This document shows, piece after piece, positions 42,416 through 50,681 of a stretch of 64,000 bases of DNA. The first letter of the stretch is position 1; the number at the start of each line of letters is the position of its first letter. Source of the stretch: Shinella granuli. GTDB taxonomy: Bacteria > Pseudomonadota > Alphaproteobacteria > Rhizobiales > Rhizobiaceae. A program made the position numbers and the translations under genes. The notes under the pieces are model-generated. The model saw only the letters and a list, made by a program, of their open reading frames with translations, was not told the origin of the DNA and searched no databases. Location of the stretch: the NCBI RefSeq assembly GCF_004341885.1, contig NZ_SLVX01000007.1:218111-282110 (forward strand), read 5' to 3'.

Positions 42416-43423
42416 ATGGCATCGTCAAGCCGCGCCGGCACGTCCGGCGTCACGCGCAAACTCGTCCGGCTCGCCGTTGCCGTCGTTCTCGTCGCCGTGC
42501 TCTATACGGGCGGATGGTTCTATGCCGCAAGCTGGCTGAAGGACACGCTGGACCGGCAGCTCGCCGCGTCCGCGCAAAGCCTGCATTCGGCCTCGTGCCG
42601 CAACCTTTCCGTCCGCGGCTTCCCGTTCCGCATCGGCCTTTTCTGCGATGCGGTCGACATCGACGACCGCCCGACGGGCCTGTCGGCGACCTTCGGGGCG
42701 CTGCGCTCGGCCGCGCAGGTCTATCGACCGGGTCATGCGGTGATCGAACTCGACGGGCCGGCGCAGGTGCGCGTGACGCCCGATCTCGTCTTCGATGCCG
42801 ACTGGGACCTCCTGCGGGCGAGCGGCACTGCCTGGACGAACGGGCTCGACCGTGCCTCTGTCGCCTATGACGGGTTGAAGGGTCGGCTCAACGTGCCCTC
42901 GGAAGCCGTTTCGCTCGGTCTGACCGCTGCCCATGGCGAAAAGCATATCCGCCAGTCCGGCGACGCGCTCGATGTCGCCGCTTCCTTCGACGCGCTATCG
43001 CTCGATCTTGGCGACCGGGTGCTGCCACCGCTTAACGTTTCGGCCGACATGACGATTGCCGATGCGGCGACGTGGATTTCCGCCGAGGGCCCGCCGGCCG
43101 GTGCGCCGCTTGGCGCAAATGTGGAACTGCGCCGTCTGTCGCTCGATCTCGGCGACGGCAAGGTGGCGACCCTTTCCGGTCCGCTCAAGGTGGGCGACGA
43201 CGGTTATCTCTCTGGCACGCTCGATCTCGACATTGCCGGCATCACGGTGTGGCGCGACCGGATCTCCGAGGCATTCCCGGAAATCGCGGCGACGGCGGCG
43301 CAGGTCGCGCAGGCGGTCGAGGGCCTGTCGAAGGGCGGCGACCGGGCGGTGGTGAAGCTCAACGTCCAGGACGGGACGGTCTATCTCGGCCTCTTCCCGA
43401 TCGCGTTCATCCCGCCGATCTGA
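42416..43423 (+). CDS. DUF2125 domain-containing protein
   Basis: A 335-aa protein of the alphaproteobacterial DUF2125 family, of unknown function. A membrane anchor or signal (about residues 18-39, LAVAVVLVAVLYTGGWFYA) is followed by a long beta-rich periplasmic domain with one Cys pair (in SASCRNLSV and GLFCDAVDI, near residues 60 and 76). Repeated D-x-x-L-D-L patterns suggest a repetitive beta structure, like AsmA-type lipid carriers, but that is only a resemblance. GGAGA lies 5 nt before the ATG. Its end is 2 nt from the stop of convergent tyrC. Confidence 0.75.
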   Translation: MASSSRAGTSGVTRKLVRLAVAVVLVAVLYTGGWFYAASWLKDTLDRQLAASAQSLHSASCRNLSVRGFPFRIGLFCDAVDIDDRPTGLSATFGALRSAAQVYRPGHAVIELDGPAQVRVTPDLVFDADWDLLRASGTAWTNGLDRASVAYDGLKGRLNVPSEAVSLGLTAAHGEKHIRQSGDALDVAASFDALSLDLGDRVLPPLNVSADMTIADAATWISAEGPPAGAPLGANVELRRLSLDLGDGKVATLSGPLKVGDDGYLSGTLDLDIAGITVWRDRISEAFPEIAATAAQVAQAVEGLSKGGDRAVVKLNVQDGTVYLGLFPIAFIPPI

Positions 43424-43425
43424 TC

Positions 43426-44355
43426 TCAGTTCTTCCTGTCGGCGACCGGCCGGCCGAAGTTCGGCGCGGACGTGTCCTGGCCCGCATCGATGATCGAGCG
43501 ACGGATGGCGCGGGTGCGCGTGAAGAGGTCGAAGAGCTTCTCGCCGTCGCCCCAGCGGATGGCGCGCTGCAGATAGGCGAGGTCCTCGGAAAAGCGCGCC
43601 AGCATCTCGAGGATCGCATCCTTGTTGTGCAGGCAGACGTCCCGCCACATGGTCGGGTCCGAGGCGGCGAGGCGGGTGAAATCGCGGAAACCCGAGGCGG
43701 AATATTTGATGACTTCGGATTCCGTCACGGTCTCCAAGTCGTCGGCCGTGCCGACGATGTTGTAGGCGATGATGTGCGGCAGGTGCGAGACGATGGCGAG
43801 CACCTTGTCGTGGTGTTCCGTATCCATCTCGTCGACCTTGGAGCCGAGCGCCTCCCAGAAGGCGGCGAGCCGGCGCTTGGCCTCCTTGTCCGTGCCGTGC
43901 ACGGGGGTGAGGATGCACCAGCGGTTCTGGAACAGCTCGGCGAAGCCGGCGTCCGGGCCGGAATGCTCGGTGCCCGCCAGCGGGTGGCCGGGGATGAAAT
44001 GCACGGTCTTCGGCATGTGCGGCAGCATCTGCGCGACGACCGAGGCCTTGGTGGAGCCGACATCGGTGACGATGGCGCCGGGCTTCAGATGCGGGGCGAT
44101 GTCCTCCGCCACCTTGCCGGAGGCGCCGACGGGCACCGAGACGATGACGAGATCGGCGCCCTCGACCGCCTTGCCGGCGTCATGGACGTAATCGGTGCCG
44201 AGCTCGAGTTCGCGGGCACGGTCGAGCGTCTCCTGGCTGCGGCTCGAAATGGTGACGGCCTTGGCAAGGCCCTTCGCCTTGACGGCGCGGGCGATGGAGG
44301 AGCCGATGAGCCCGATGCCGATCAGCGCGATCTTGTCGAAATGTCCGTCCGTCAT
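43426..44355 (-). CDS. tyrC: Prephenate/arogenate dehydrogenase
   Basis: A 309-aa TyrA/TyrC-type dehydrogenase. The NAD(P)-binding glycine motif is IALIGIGLIGSSIARAVKAK (residues 9-28); later come SVPVGASGKV, VTDVGSTKASV, the substrate-binding HFIPGHPLAGTEHSGPDAG (about residues 130-148) and, in the C-terminal helical dimer domain, SHLPHIIAYNIVG. It converts prephenate or arogenate to 4-hydroxyphenylpyruvate or tyrosine. No ACT or chorismate-mutase domain is fused. A methyltransferase gene lies 65 nt upstream on the same strand, with no visible functional link. Confidence 0.92.
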   Translation of the reverse strand: MTDGHFDKIALIGIGLIGSSIARAVKAKGLAKAVTISSRSQETLDRARELELGTDYVHDAGKAVEGADLVIVSVPVGASGKVAEDIAPHLKPGAIVTDVGSTKASVVAQMLPHMPKTVHFIPGHPLAGTEHSGPDAGFAELFQNRWCILTPVHGTDKEAKRRLAAFWEALGSKVDEMDTEHHDKVLAIVSHLPHIIAYNIVGTADDLETVTESEVIKYSASGFRDFTRLAASDPTMWRDVCLHNKDAILEMLARFSEDLAYLQRAIRWGDGEKLFDLFTRTRAIRRSIIDAGQDTSAPNFGRPVADRKN

Positions 44356-44419
44356 GCCCTTCGCCCTTCGTTTCCGCTTGGGCCCGCTCTAGCGGGCGGG
44401 CCGGCATTTGTCGAGGGGA

Positions 44420-45169
44420 TCAGCGCGGGGCGCGCTCGCGCGTCGTCGGCACGCCGTGCGGGGCGAGCACCGGCACGAAGACGCGGCGCGAGGCGCGGGC
44501 GGCGACGGGCAGGCCTTGGTAGAGCCGCTTCTGCGCCTCCACGATGATGACGCCGGAGAACATCGGCCAGAGCGTGCGCCCCAGCCGCTCGAAGGCGCCG
44601 CGCAGTTTCTGCACGCTGCGCAGCTTGGAGGGCGGGAAGAACAGCGCTTCGGCCGAGGCGCCGGGCGTGAAGTTGGTCTCGCGCAACAGCGCTGTCAACT
44701 GGCCGCGCGAATAGGGCCGGCCGGAGCCGAAGGGCGTGTGCTCCATGCGCGCCCAGACGCCGCGCCGGTTCGGCACGACGATGACGAGCCGCCCGCCCGG
44801 GGCCAGAACGCGCCAGAGTTCTTTCATCGTCTCGCGCGGGTTTTCCGCAAATTCCAGCGAATGCACCATCAGCACGCGGTCGACCGAGGCATCCGGCAGC
44901 GGCAGTTCCTCGTCGAAGACGAGGGCCGTGGAGGAGAGCTCGCCCGGCGGCCAGTTCACCGCACCCTGGCCGGCCGGCATGAAGGCGAAGGTGCGCTCCG
45001 TATCGACGCGGAACCGTTCCAGATAGGGCACGGCATAGCCGAGCCCGACCAGCCGCTCGTCCGGCAGGCGTGCCCAGAGCGAGGCGAGCGCCATGGCGAT
45101 CGAATGGTCGGCGAGGCGCCCGAGCGGCGAGTGATAGAATTCACGAAGGTCGACGATATCGGCATGCAT
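44420..45169 (-). CDS. SAM-dependent methyltransferase (class I)
   Basis: A 249-aa methyltransferase-type protein. Recognisable parts are the segment [20 protein letters not shown] (motif IV-like, about residues 90-109) and [20 protein letters not shown] (motif VI-like, about 122-141). The first SAM loop, around [15 protein letters not shown], keeps the G-x-G spacing. Its target is unknown; in rhizobia it is found beside gloB. The chosen start [14 protein letters not shown] has AGG 6 nt upstream; a far longer in-frame extension runs antisense through gloB and is an artefact. Divergent from gloB, 90 nt apart. Confidence 0.78.
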   Translation of the reverse strand: MHADIVDLREFYHSPLGRLADHSIAMALASLWARLPDERLVGLGYAVPYLERFRVDTERTFAFMPAGQGAVNWPPGELSSTALVFDEELPLPDASVDRVLMVHSLEFAENPRETMKELWRVLAPGGRLVIVVPNRRGVWARMEHTPFGSGRPYSRGQLTALLRETNFTPGASAEALFFPPSKLRSVQKLRGAFERLGRTLWPMFSGVIIVEAQKRLYQGLPVAARASRRVFVPVLAPHGVPTTRERAPR

Positions 45170-45259
45170 GACCTGAATGTGCGCGACGGGCCGGTGGACT
45201 TCAAGGCCGATTGCCTTACATTCCCGCCGACCGCCCGCCAATGCGATGAGGAATGCGCC

Positions 45260-46024
45260 ATGACCCCGCTGGAAATAGACCTCTTTCCCTGCCGCAGCGA
45301 CAATTTCGGCGTGCTGCTGCACGATCCTGTGACGGGGGCGACCGCGAGCATCGATGCACCGGAGGAAAAGCCGATCCGCGATGCACTCGCCCGTCGCGGC
45401 TGGACGCTCAGCCATATCTTCACGACGCATCACCACAACGACCATGTCGAGGCCAATCTCGCGCTGAAGGACCGCTTCGGCGTCACGATCATCGGGCCGG
45501 CGCGTGAGACGATCCCGGGTATCGACCGCAAGGTGGATGGCGGCGACAGTTTCGACTTTGCCGGCAGGCCTGTCGAGGTCATCCTGACGCCGGGGCATAC
45601 GGCGGGACATATCTGCTTCCATCTGCCCGGGGAAAGGCTGCTCTTTGCGGCCGATACGCTCTTTGCGCTCGGCTGCGGCCGGCTCTTCGAGGGCACGCCG
45701 GCGCAGATGTGGCAATCGCTCGAAAAGCTCGCCGCGCTGCCGGAGGAGACGATCGTCTATTTCGGCCATGAATACACGCTCTCCAATGCGCGCTTCGCCA
45801 TAACCGTCGATCCGGACAATGCCGCGCTCGCAAGCCGCGTGGCGGAGATCGAGTCGCTTCGGGCGGCAGGCGCGTTCACCGCGCCGACGACCATCGGCCT
45901 CGAAAAGGCGACCAACCCCTTCCTGCGCGCTGCCGATCCGGCGATCCGCCGTCATCTTCGCATGGAAAAGGCGAGCGACGCCGAGGTCTTTGCGGAAATT
46001 CGTGCGCGCAAGGACCGGTTCTGA
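45260..46024 (+). CDS. gloB: Hydroxyacylglutathione hydrolase (glyoxalase II)
   Basis: A 254-aa metallo-beta-lactamase-fold enzyme. The dinuclear metal motif [16 protein letters not shown] (THxHxDH) is near residues 54-69, further ligands in [29 protein letters not shown] and [11 protein letters not shown], and the C-terminal glutathione-binding helices end in ARKDRF. It hydrolyses S-lactoylglutathione to lactate and glutathione in methylglyoxal detoxification. GAGGAA precedes the ATG. The stop overlaps the next start (TGATG), so a two-gene operon with the cupin. Confidence 0.94.
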   Translation: MTPLEIDLFPCRSDNFGVLLHDPVTGATASIDAPEEKPIRDALARRGWTLSHIFTTHHHNDHVEANLALKDRFGVTIIGPARETIPGIDRKVDGGDSFDFAGRPVEVILTPGHTAGHICFHLPGERLLFAADTLFALGCGRLFEGTPAQMWQSLEKLAALPEETIVYFGHEYTLSNARFAITVDPDNAALASRVAEIESLRAAGAFTAPTTIGLEKATNPFLRAADPAIRRHLRMEKASDAEVFAEIRARKDRF

Positions 46025-46446
46025 TGACGCCGCAGGATATCATCGCCCGGCTCGGCATGGAGCGGCATCCGGAAGGCGGCTGGTATGTGCAGACCTTTCG
46101 CGACACGGCGGGCGGGACGCGGGGGCATTCGACGGCGATCTTTTATCTGCTGGAGCGGGGCGAGCGCTCGCACTGGCATCGGGTGAGGGATGCCGTCGAG
46201 GTCTGGCATCATTATGCCGGTGGGCCGCTGGCGCTGTCGGTGAGCGATGGTGCGGAGCGGGCGGCGGTGCAGGTGCTGGGGCCGGATCTTGCGGCGGGCG
46301 AACGGCCGCAGGTAATCGTGCCGGCGAACTGGTGGCAATCGGCCGAACCGCTCGGCGCCTGGACGCTGGTCGGATGCACGGTCTCGCCGGGCTTCCTCTT
46401 CTCCTCCTTCGAGATGGCGCCGCCCGGCTGGGAACCGGGCGCCTGA
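46024..46446 (+). CDS. Cupin protein, DUF985
   Basis: A 140-aa single-domain cupin of the DUF985 family: RLGMERHPEGGWYVQTFRD, GHSTAIFYLLERGERSHWHR, DAVEVWHHYAGGPLALSV and GCTVSPGFLFSSFEM are its conserved blocks. It forms a small beta-barrel, but function and metal content are not established. It is translationally coupled to gloB (TGATG). Its TGA stop abuts the stop of the convergent exporter gene with no gap. Confidence 0.83.
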   Translation: MTPQDIIARLGMERHPEGGWYVQTFRDTAGGTRGHSTAIFYLLERGERSHWHRVRDAVEVWHHYAGGPLALSVSDGAERAAVQVLGPDLAAGERPQVIVPANWWQSAEPLGAWTLVGCTVSPGFLFSSFEMAPPGWEPGA

Positions 46447-47328
46447 TCAGGCCGGGCTTGTCGCCGCCTTGCGCAAGATCATGTCCTTGGCGGCGAGGAT
46501 GGCCCCGCCCGTGACCAGCAGGCAGGCAAGGCCGATGCGCCAGGACGGTTCGGCAAAGCCGGAGAGAATCAGCACGAGCGTCGAGAGCAGCGGTGCGGCA
46601 TAGCTGGCCGCCCCGAGGATCTGGATGTCGCCGTTCTTGACGCCGAAATCCCAGGCATAGAAGGCCGCGCCGACGGGCAGGAGGCCAAGGCCGGCGACGG
46701 CGAACCATTCGAAGCCCGTTTGCGGCCAGACCGTGGTTTCCAGCATCAGGTGGCAGGCAAGCGAGAGGAGGGCGGTGGCGAGGCAGAAGCCGGTCACCAC
46801 ATCCGTCGAGACCGCCTCGAAGCGGCGGGTGAGCAGCGAATAGCCCGACCAGGTGAAGGCGCAGAGGAAGGCCGCGCCATAGCCGAGGAGATAGGCATCG
46901 TCGAAGGCGAAGCCGTTGCGGCCGACGATGAGCACCGTGCCGCCGAGGCCGAGGAACGCGCCGACGACATGGTTCCATTTCAGCCGCTCGCCCGGCAGCA
47001 GCGCCGAGCCGACGACGATGAGCAGCGGCCAGAGATAGGCGATGAGGCCGGCTTCCACGGCCGGCGCGTTGCGCAGCGCGGTGAAATAGAGGAAGTGGTA
47101 GCCGAAGAGGCCGAGAATGCCGGTGAGCCAGACCTTGGCCGGCTGCCGCAGCAGCCTGGTGCGCTCGGGCCGGGCGAGGAGCACGAGGATGCCGGGCAGG
47201 CTGCCGATCAGGAAGCAGACGGCGGAGAGCTGGAAGGGCGGCATCTTGCCGGAGGCCGCGGTAAAGAGCGCGAGCAGCGACCACATCAGGATCGCCGAAA
47301 AGCCAATCAGGGTCGCACGCGTCTTCAA
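46447..47328 (-). CDS. EamA/DMT family exporter (YddG-like)
   Basis: A 293-aa transporter with ten predicted transmembrane helices and two EamA repeats (about residues 5-130 and 145-285). The N-terminus MKTRATLIGFSAILMWSLLA closely resembles YddG, the aromatic amino-acid exporter of the drug/metabolite superfamily; other signatures include GYHFLYFTALRNAPAVEAGL and GFEWFAVAGLGLLPVGAAFY. The substrate is inferred only. Convergent with the cupin; the next gene upstream, DUF3108, is on the same strand 40 nt away. Confidence 0.8.
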   Translation of the reverse strand: MKTRATLIGFSAILMWSLLALFTAASGKMPPFQLSAVCFLIGSLPGILVLLARPERTRLLRQPAKVWLTGILGLFGYHFLYFTALRNAPAVEAGLIAYLWPLLIVVGSALLPGERLKWNHVVGAFLGLGGTVLIVGRNGFAFDDAYLLGYGAAFLCAFTWSGYSLLTRRFEAVSTDVVTGFCLATALLSLACHLMLETTVWPQTGFEWFAVAGLGLLPVGAAFYAWDFGVKNGDIQILGAASYAAPLLSTLVLILSGFAEPSWRIGLACLLVTGGAILAAKDMILRKAATSPA

Positions 47329-47368
47329 GGCCGATCACTCCCGCCGGTCTGCCGACGGGCCGGGCGCG

Positions 47369-48145
47369 TCAGCCGCCGAAGCGCGTGGCCGAGACGGTGA
47401 CAGGGCCGAGCTTGGTCGGAATCTGTACATAGACCGGAGCATATACCTTCGCGCCCTCGGCCTTGGCAAACCAGATTTCCATCGTCTGCAGCTTGCGCAG
47501 ATATTCCACGTCGTCGCGGCCCTTGCGATAGCCGGATTTCGGCACGAAGCGGATGCCGCAGACGACGACCTCGCCCTCGAAACCCTTGGTGGAATAGGGC
47601 TTGGTGCCCTTGGAGCTCAGCTTCAGGTCGAGGCGGCTCTCGCCGTCGAAGATCGGCAGCGTCTTCGGGCAGACGCGGCTTCCCTCCGGGATGATGAGGC
47701 CGGAAATCGGGTCGAGCACGGCGCGCATGTCGGCGGTGGAGACGGGCACCCAGTTCTTCGGCTTGCGCCGCGGTGGCGTCATGCTGGCGGTGATGACATT
47801 GCCGTTGTGGAAGGTGACGTCGATGGCGCGGCTGCGCTTGCCGCTCTTGTAGTTCACCGAATAGTTGGTGGCGTGCAGCCGGCCGCGGCTCACGGTGCCG
47901 GAGACCGAGGTCGTGCCCTTGGTGCTCGAGAAGATATCGGCAAGGCCGGCCGATTGCAGGCTGCCGGAAATCGTGTAGCGGTTGCCGTTGAAGGCCGAGC
48001 GGAAGGTGGCGGTGGCCACCGGCAGGCCGGACAGGCGGATGCTGTAATCCGTGCGATGCTCGATTTCCGCCGACGAAAGCGGCGTTGCGCCACCCGCAAG
48101 GGCAAGCGACATGACAGCGCCAGCAACCCAAACCCGCCTGCTCAT
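47369..48145 (-). CDS. DUF3108 periplasmic protein
   Basis: About 258 aa. An N-terminal signal peptide (MSRRVWVAGAVMSLALAGG, cleaved near SSA-E) precedes a beta-rich DUF3108 domain: YSIRLSGLPVATATFRSAF, ISGSLQSAGLADIFSSTKG, NYSVNYKSGKRSRAIDV and KLQTMEIWFAKAEGAKVYAP are its conserved strands. Cys residues in SRVCPKT and VVVCGIRF may pair. The family is of unknown function and conserved in alphaproteobacteria near rpmB. A start 15 nt upstream (MGVVKM) also has GGAG; both are possible. Divergent from rpmB, with a strong promoter for the latter between. Confidence 0.78.
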   Translation of the reverse strand: MSRRVWVAGAVMSLALAGGATPLSSAEIEHRTDYSIRLSGLPVATATFRSAFNGNRYTISGSLQSAGLADIFSSTKGTTSVSGTVSRGRLHATNYSVNYKSGKRSRAIDVTFHNGNVITASMTPPRRKPKNWVPVSTADMRAVLDPISGLIIPEGSRVCPKTLPIFDGESRLDLKLSSKGTKPYSTKGFEGEVVVCGIRFVPKSGYRKGRDDVEYLRKLQTMEIWFAKAEGAKVYAPVYVQIPTKLGPVTVSATRFGG

Positions 48146-48284
48146 CTTCACGACTCCCATTGAGACGCTCCGCCTAGTCTGCCATTGCGGCGATTCTACG
48201 CCGCGGCAAAAGTCCGTTCCACTTGCTCTTGCCTGCAAATCATGGCCTTTGGCAACTGAATTCAGGGTGAACGGCAGGTTTGGC

Positions 48285-48313
48285 TTGACGTCGGCGCCGC
48301 CTGTGACTATAGA
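48285..48313 (+). promoter_or_regulatory. Strong sigma-70-type promoter of rpmB
   Basis: TTGACG (48285-48290), a 17-nt spacer, TATAGA (48308-48313). It points at rpmB, whose ATG is 88 nt downstream. The match to consensus is one of the best in the window, as expected for a ribosomal protein gene. Confidence 0.7.
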
Positions 48314-48401
48314 ACCGCGACTTTCCAAAAAGGCCAGACGGACTGCGGCCGGTTTCGGTGCCGGAAACGTATTGTCCTGAACCAAGAAAAATAGGTGTAC
48401 C

Positions 48402-48692
48402 ATGTCCCGTAGTTGCGAATTGACCGGCAAGGGCGTCCAGTCGGGCAACAATGTGAGCCACGCAAACAACAAGACGAAGCGCAAGTTCCTGCCGAACCTG
48501 TGCAATGTCACGCTGATTTCCGACGCCCTCGGCCAGCGTTTCCGTCTTCGCGTTTCCGCTGCTGCCCTCCGCTCGGTCGAGCACCGCGGTGGCCTCGACG
48601 CCTTCCTGCTGAAGGCCGAAGAGAACGAACTGTCGATGCGCGCTCGCCTGCTGCGCCGCCAGATCGCCAAGAAGACCGCTGCAGCCGCCTGA
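48402..48692 (+). CDS. rpmB: 50S ribosomal protein L28
   Basis: A 96-aa L28, with the family N-terminus [20 protein letters not shown] and the conserved [17 protein letters not shown], then a basic C-terminal half ending [12 protein letters not shown]. It binds 23S rRNA in the large subunit. In this phylum it is encoded alone, without rpmG. Full length. A strong promoter lies 88 nt upstream and a large hairpin follows the stop. Confidence 0.97.
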   Translation: MSRSCELTGKGVQSGNNVSHANNKTKRKFLPNLCNVTLISDALGQRFRLRVSAAALRSVEHRGGLDAFLLKAEENELSMRARLLRRQIAKKTAAAA

Positions 48693-48717
48693 TCCAAGGC
48701 GTCACGTCAGACCGTTT

Positions 48718-48754
48718 CATTGAGGCTTGACCGGGTCCCGGGCAGGCCTCAATG
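48718..48754 (+). terminator. Hairpin terminator after rpmB
   Basis: A 9-bp perfect outer stem (CATTGAGGC / GCCTCAATG) encloses an inner GC helix (CCGG / CCGG region, ccgggtcccgg). The tail ctttgc is only weakly T-rich. Position 26 nt after the rpmB stop supports a terminator, possibly Rho-assisted. Confidence 0.6.
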
Positions 48755-48760
48755 CTTTGC

Positions 48761-48808
48761 GCTAAAACGCAATTCCTGCGGAAAGCCGCTTTTCCCGGAA
48801 TCGCCTCA
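48761..48808. repeat. Dispersed intergenic repeat, copy R5
   Basis: A copy with the same arm arrangement as R2: aaaacgcaattcc, a central gcggaaagccgctttt block, then ggaatcgcctc. It separates the rpmB terminator from the yhhQ riboswitch. Confidence 0.45.
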
Positions 48809-48814
48809 TCCCTC

Positions 48815-48847
48815 CAACTGGTGGCATCACCCAGGATAAAAAAATGC
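48815..48847 (+). promoter_or_regulatory. Candidate preQ1-I riboswitch at the yhhQ start
   Basis: A compact H-type pseudoknot fits here. P1: CTGG (48818-48821) with CCAG (48831-48834). Its loop is TGGCATCAC, of which GCAT (48824-48827) pairs with ATGC (48844-48847) to make P2. Between them is the A-rich strand GATAAAAAA. The U at 48822, the U-C-A-C ahead of P1's 3' strand and the A-rich L3 match the conserved positions of class I preQ1 aptamers. The 3' P2 strand contains the AUG of yhhQ, and the AGGA Shine-Dalgarno (48833-48836) overlaps P1, so ligand binding should block translation. The downstream product, a queuosine-precursor transporter, is the expected target. Confidence 0.72.
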
Positions 48848-49482
48848 TCGCGAACCGCATTACCCTTCTCTATGTCCTCCTGATGACGGCCGTGGTCGTC
48901 GCCTCCAACGTGCTGGTGCAGTATCCGCTTTCGGGCGTGCTGCTGGGCATCAACCTCGGCGACCTCCTGACCTATGGCGCCTTCACCTATCCGGTCGCCT
49001 TCCTCATCACCGACCTCACCAACCGCCAGTTCGGCCCGCGTGTCGCGCGCCGCGTCGTCGCCGCCGGTTTCGTCGTGGCGGTGGCCTTCTCCTTCGCCGT
49101 CGCCTCGCCGCGCATCGCGATCGCATCCGGCTCGGCGTTCCTCTTCGGCCAGTTGCTCGACATCTCGGTCTTCAACACGCTCCGCCGGCAGGCCTGGTGG
49201 CGCGCGCCGCTGATCGCCTCGCTGATCGGCTCGCTGCTGGATACGATCCTGTTCTTCTCCTTCGCCTTCGCGCCGGCCTTTTCCGTCTTCGGCCCGAACG
49301 ATGCCTTCGCGATCGAATGGGCGCCGATCCTGGGCGTTCTTGCCGCGGAAGCCCCGCGCTGGATCTCCTGGGCGCTCGGCGACTTTTCGGTGAAGGTTCT
49401 GGTCGGCTTCGTCATGCTGCTGCCCTATGGTGCGCTGATGAGCAAGCTGAAGCCGATGCCGGGCGTCGAAAAGCTGGCCTGA
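48844..49482 (+). CDS. yhhQ: Queuosine precursor transporter (YhhQ/VUT family)
   Basis: A 212-aa inner-membrane protein with about six transmembrane helices. Family signatures are FLITDLTNRQFGPRVARRVV (about residues 53-72), SGSAFLFGQLLDISVFNTLR (about 98-117) and, near the end, WALGDFSVKVLVGFVMLLPY. YhhQ (COG1738) imports preQ0/preQ1 for queuosine modification of tRNA wobble positions. The ATG at 48844 is built into the 3' strand of the riboswitch pseudoknot. Functionally linked to gluQRS at 18.4 kb, which modifies queuosine further. Confidence 0.92.
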   Translation: MLANRITLLYVLLMTAVVVASNVLVQYPLSGVLLGINLGDLLTYGAFTYPVAFLITDLTNRQFGPRVARRVVAAGFVVAVAFSFAVASPRIAIASGSAFLFGQLLDISVFNTLRRQAWWRAPLIASLIGSLLDTILFFSFAFAPAFSVFGPNDAFAIEWAPILGVLAAEAPRWISWALGDFSVKVLVGFVMLLPYGALMSKLKPMPGVEKLA

Positions 49483-49543
49483 GAAGAAAAGGCACGGCCG
49501 GCAGGCGGTTCAGGTTGACGCCTCGCCCCACCCGCCGCCGTCA

Positions 49544-49566
49544 CCCCTCGGCCTTGAGCCGAGGGG
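49544..49566. repeat. Intergenic palindrome after yhhQ
   Basis: A 9-bp perfect stem CCCCTCGGC / GCCGAGGGG around cttga, embedded in a longer degenerate element to about 49625. No T tail. Between the convergent yhhQ and phytase-like genes. Related palindromes occur widely in rhizobial intergenic DNA; that at 8976 has the same loop length. Confidence 0.6.
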
Positions 49567-49637
49567 CCTATCGCCGCCTCCGGAACGCGAATACCCAGGC
49601 TCAGGGCCAGGCTTATGACGGAGGGGTGGCGGTGGTC

Positions 49638-50681
49638 CTACTTTCCCGGTGGCAGGCGGAATTCGAGCATCAGGTTGCGCTGGAGAATCGAGTGGTTGTC
49701 GTCGGAGACGACGATCAGTCGGATATCGTCCTCACCCATCACCACGACGTCCAGCCCCTCCATATTGTCGATCTGGTGGCTGAGGTCGACGTCGATCAGC
49801 ACCTCGCCATCGACCACCGCGCCGGGGCGGATACTCTCGCCGTCGATGCGGCGGATGCGCATGCCGACGCCGTCGGAGAGCCGGAAGCGGCGTTCCAGCA
49901 GCAGGAGGTCGCCATTCGGCAGGAAGGCACCGTCGGTGATGTCCCAGGGGTCGTTGCGCGTGACAGCGAAGGTGCCGGCGCGCGGGCCGCCGAGCACGGC
50001 GGCGAAGACGTTGCCGTCGGGATCGAGGCTGCGTTCCGTGACGGTGACCGGCACGGCGCCGAGCGGCCCCGCCTCCGGTGACATCGCCAGCGTCTCCATG
50101 CCGCGGTTGCTGCGCAGCTCGCGCCGGGGGAAGGGGAGCGGCAATTGGCGCGCGGGCCTTGCGTCCATGAAGCCGGGGTCGGGATAGGCGTCGATGCGGT
50201 GGACGTTCTCGAAGCTCACCAGAACCTCGCCCTCGCCGAGGGCAAGGCCCTCCGCATCCATCTGGTACTTGACGTTCTCGTCCTGGCCTTCCTCGTTGAG
50301 CATCGAGCGTATGTTGAGATCGGCAAGGCCGCTCAGGCGGCCTTCGGCGTCCCGCTCGATGCGGCCGGTCAGCCAGTGGCCGGTATCGAGCACGGCGACG
50401 AAATCCTGCCGGTCGGCGCGGAAACGGATCGCCGAGACGGCGCCGAGCAGGGGATTGCTGGACGAATAGCTGATGCCGCCGAGGAATTCGAGCTTGCCGA
50501 AGATGCGCTGGTCGGAGCCGAAGGTGAAGTGCGTGATGGCGCGGCTGGTGACGGGAAGCGCGACGCCCTCCGCCGTCGCAGACCCCGGCAATGGCAGCGA
50601 AAGCGCTATGGTGACGGCGAGAAGAGGGAGGCCTCGCAGAAGGCTCCCTATGCGCCGGCGTCGCGCCGGCTCAGCCGGCAC
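49638..50681 (-). CDS. Phytase-like esterase family protein, exported
   Basis: A 347-aa protein. A basic N-terminus followed by a hydrophobic signal (about residues 13-38, [20 protein letters not shown]) indicates export. The rest resembles the 'esterase-like activity of phytase' family: a beta-propeller fold with [68 protein letters not shown] and [20 protein letters not shown]. Its activity is only inferred. It overlaps cobT's end by 11 nt, so they are transcribed together, although no role in cobalt chelation is known. Confidence 0.78.
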   Translation of the reverse strand: MPAEPARRRRIGSLLRGLPLLAVTIALSLPLPGSATAEGVALPVTSRAITHFTFGSDQRIFGKLEFLGGISYSSSNPLLGAVSAIRFRADRQDFVAVLDTGHWLTGRIERDAEGRLSGLADLNIRSMLNEEGQDENVKYQMDAEGLALGEGEVLVSFENVHRIDAYPDPGFMDARPARQLPLPFPRRELRSNRGMETLAMSPEAGPLGAVPVTVTERSLDPDGNVFAAVLGGPRAGTFAVTRNDPWDITDGAFLPNGDLLLLERRFRLSDGVGMRIRRIDGESIRPGAVVDGEVLIDVDLSHQIDNMEGLDVVVMGEDDIRLIVVSDDNHSILQRNLMLEFRLPPGK

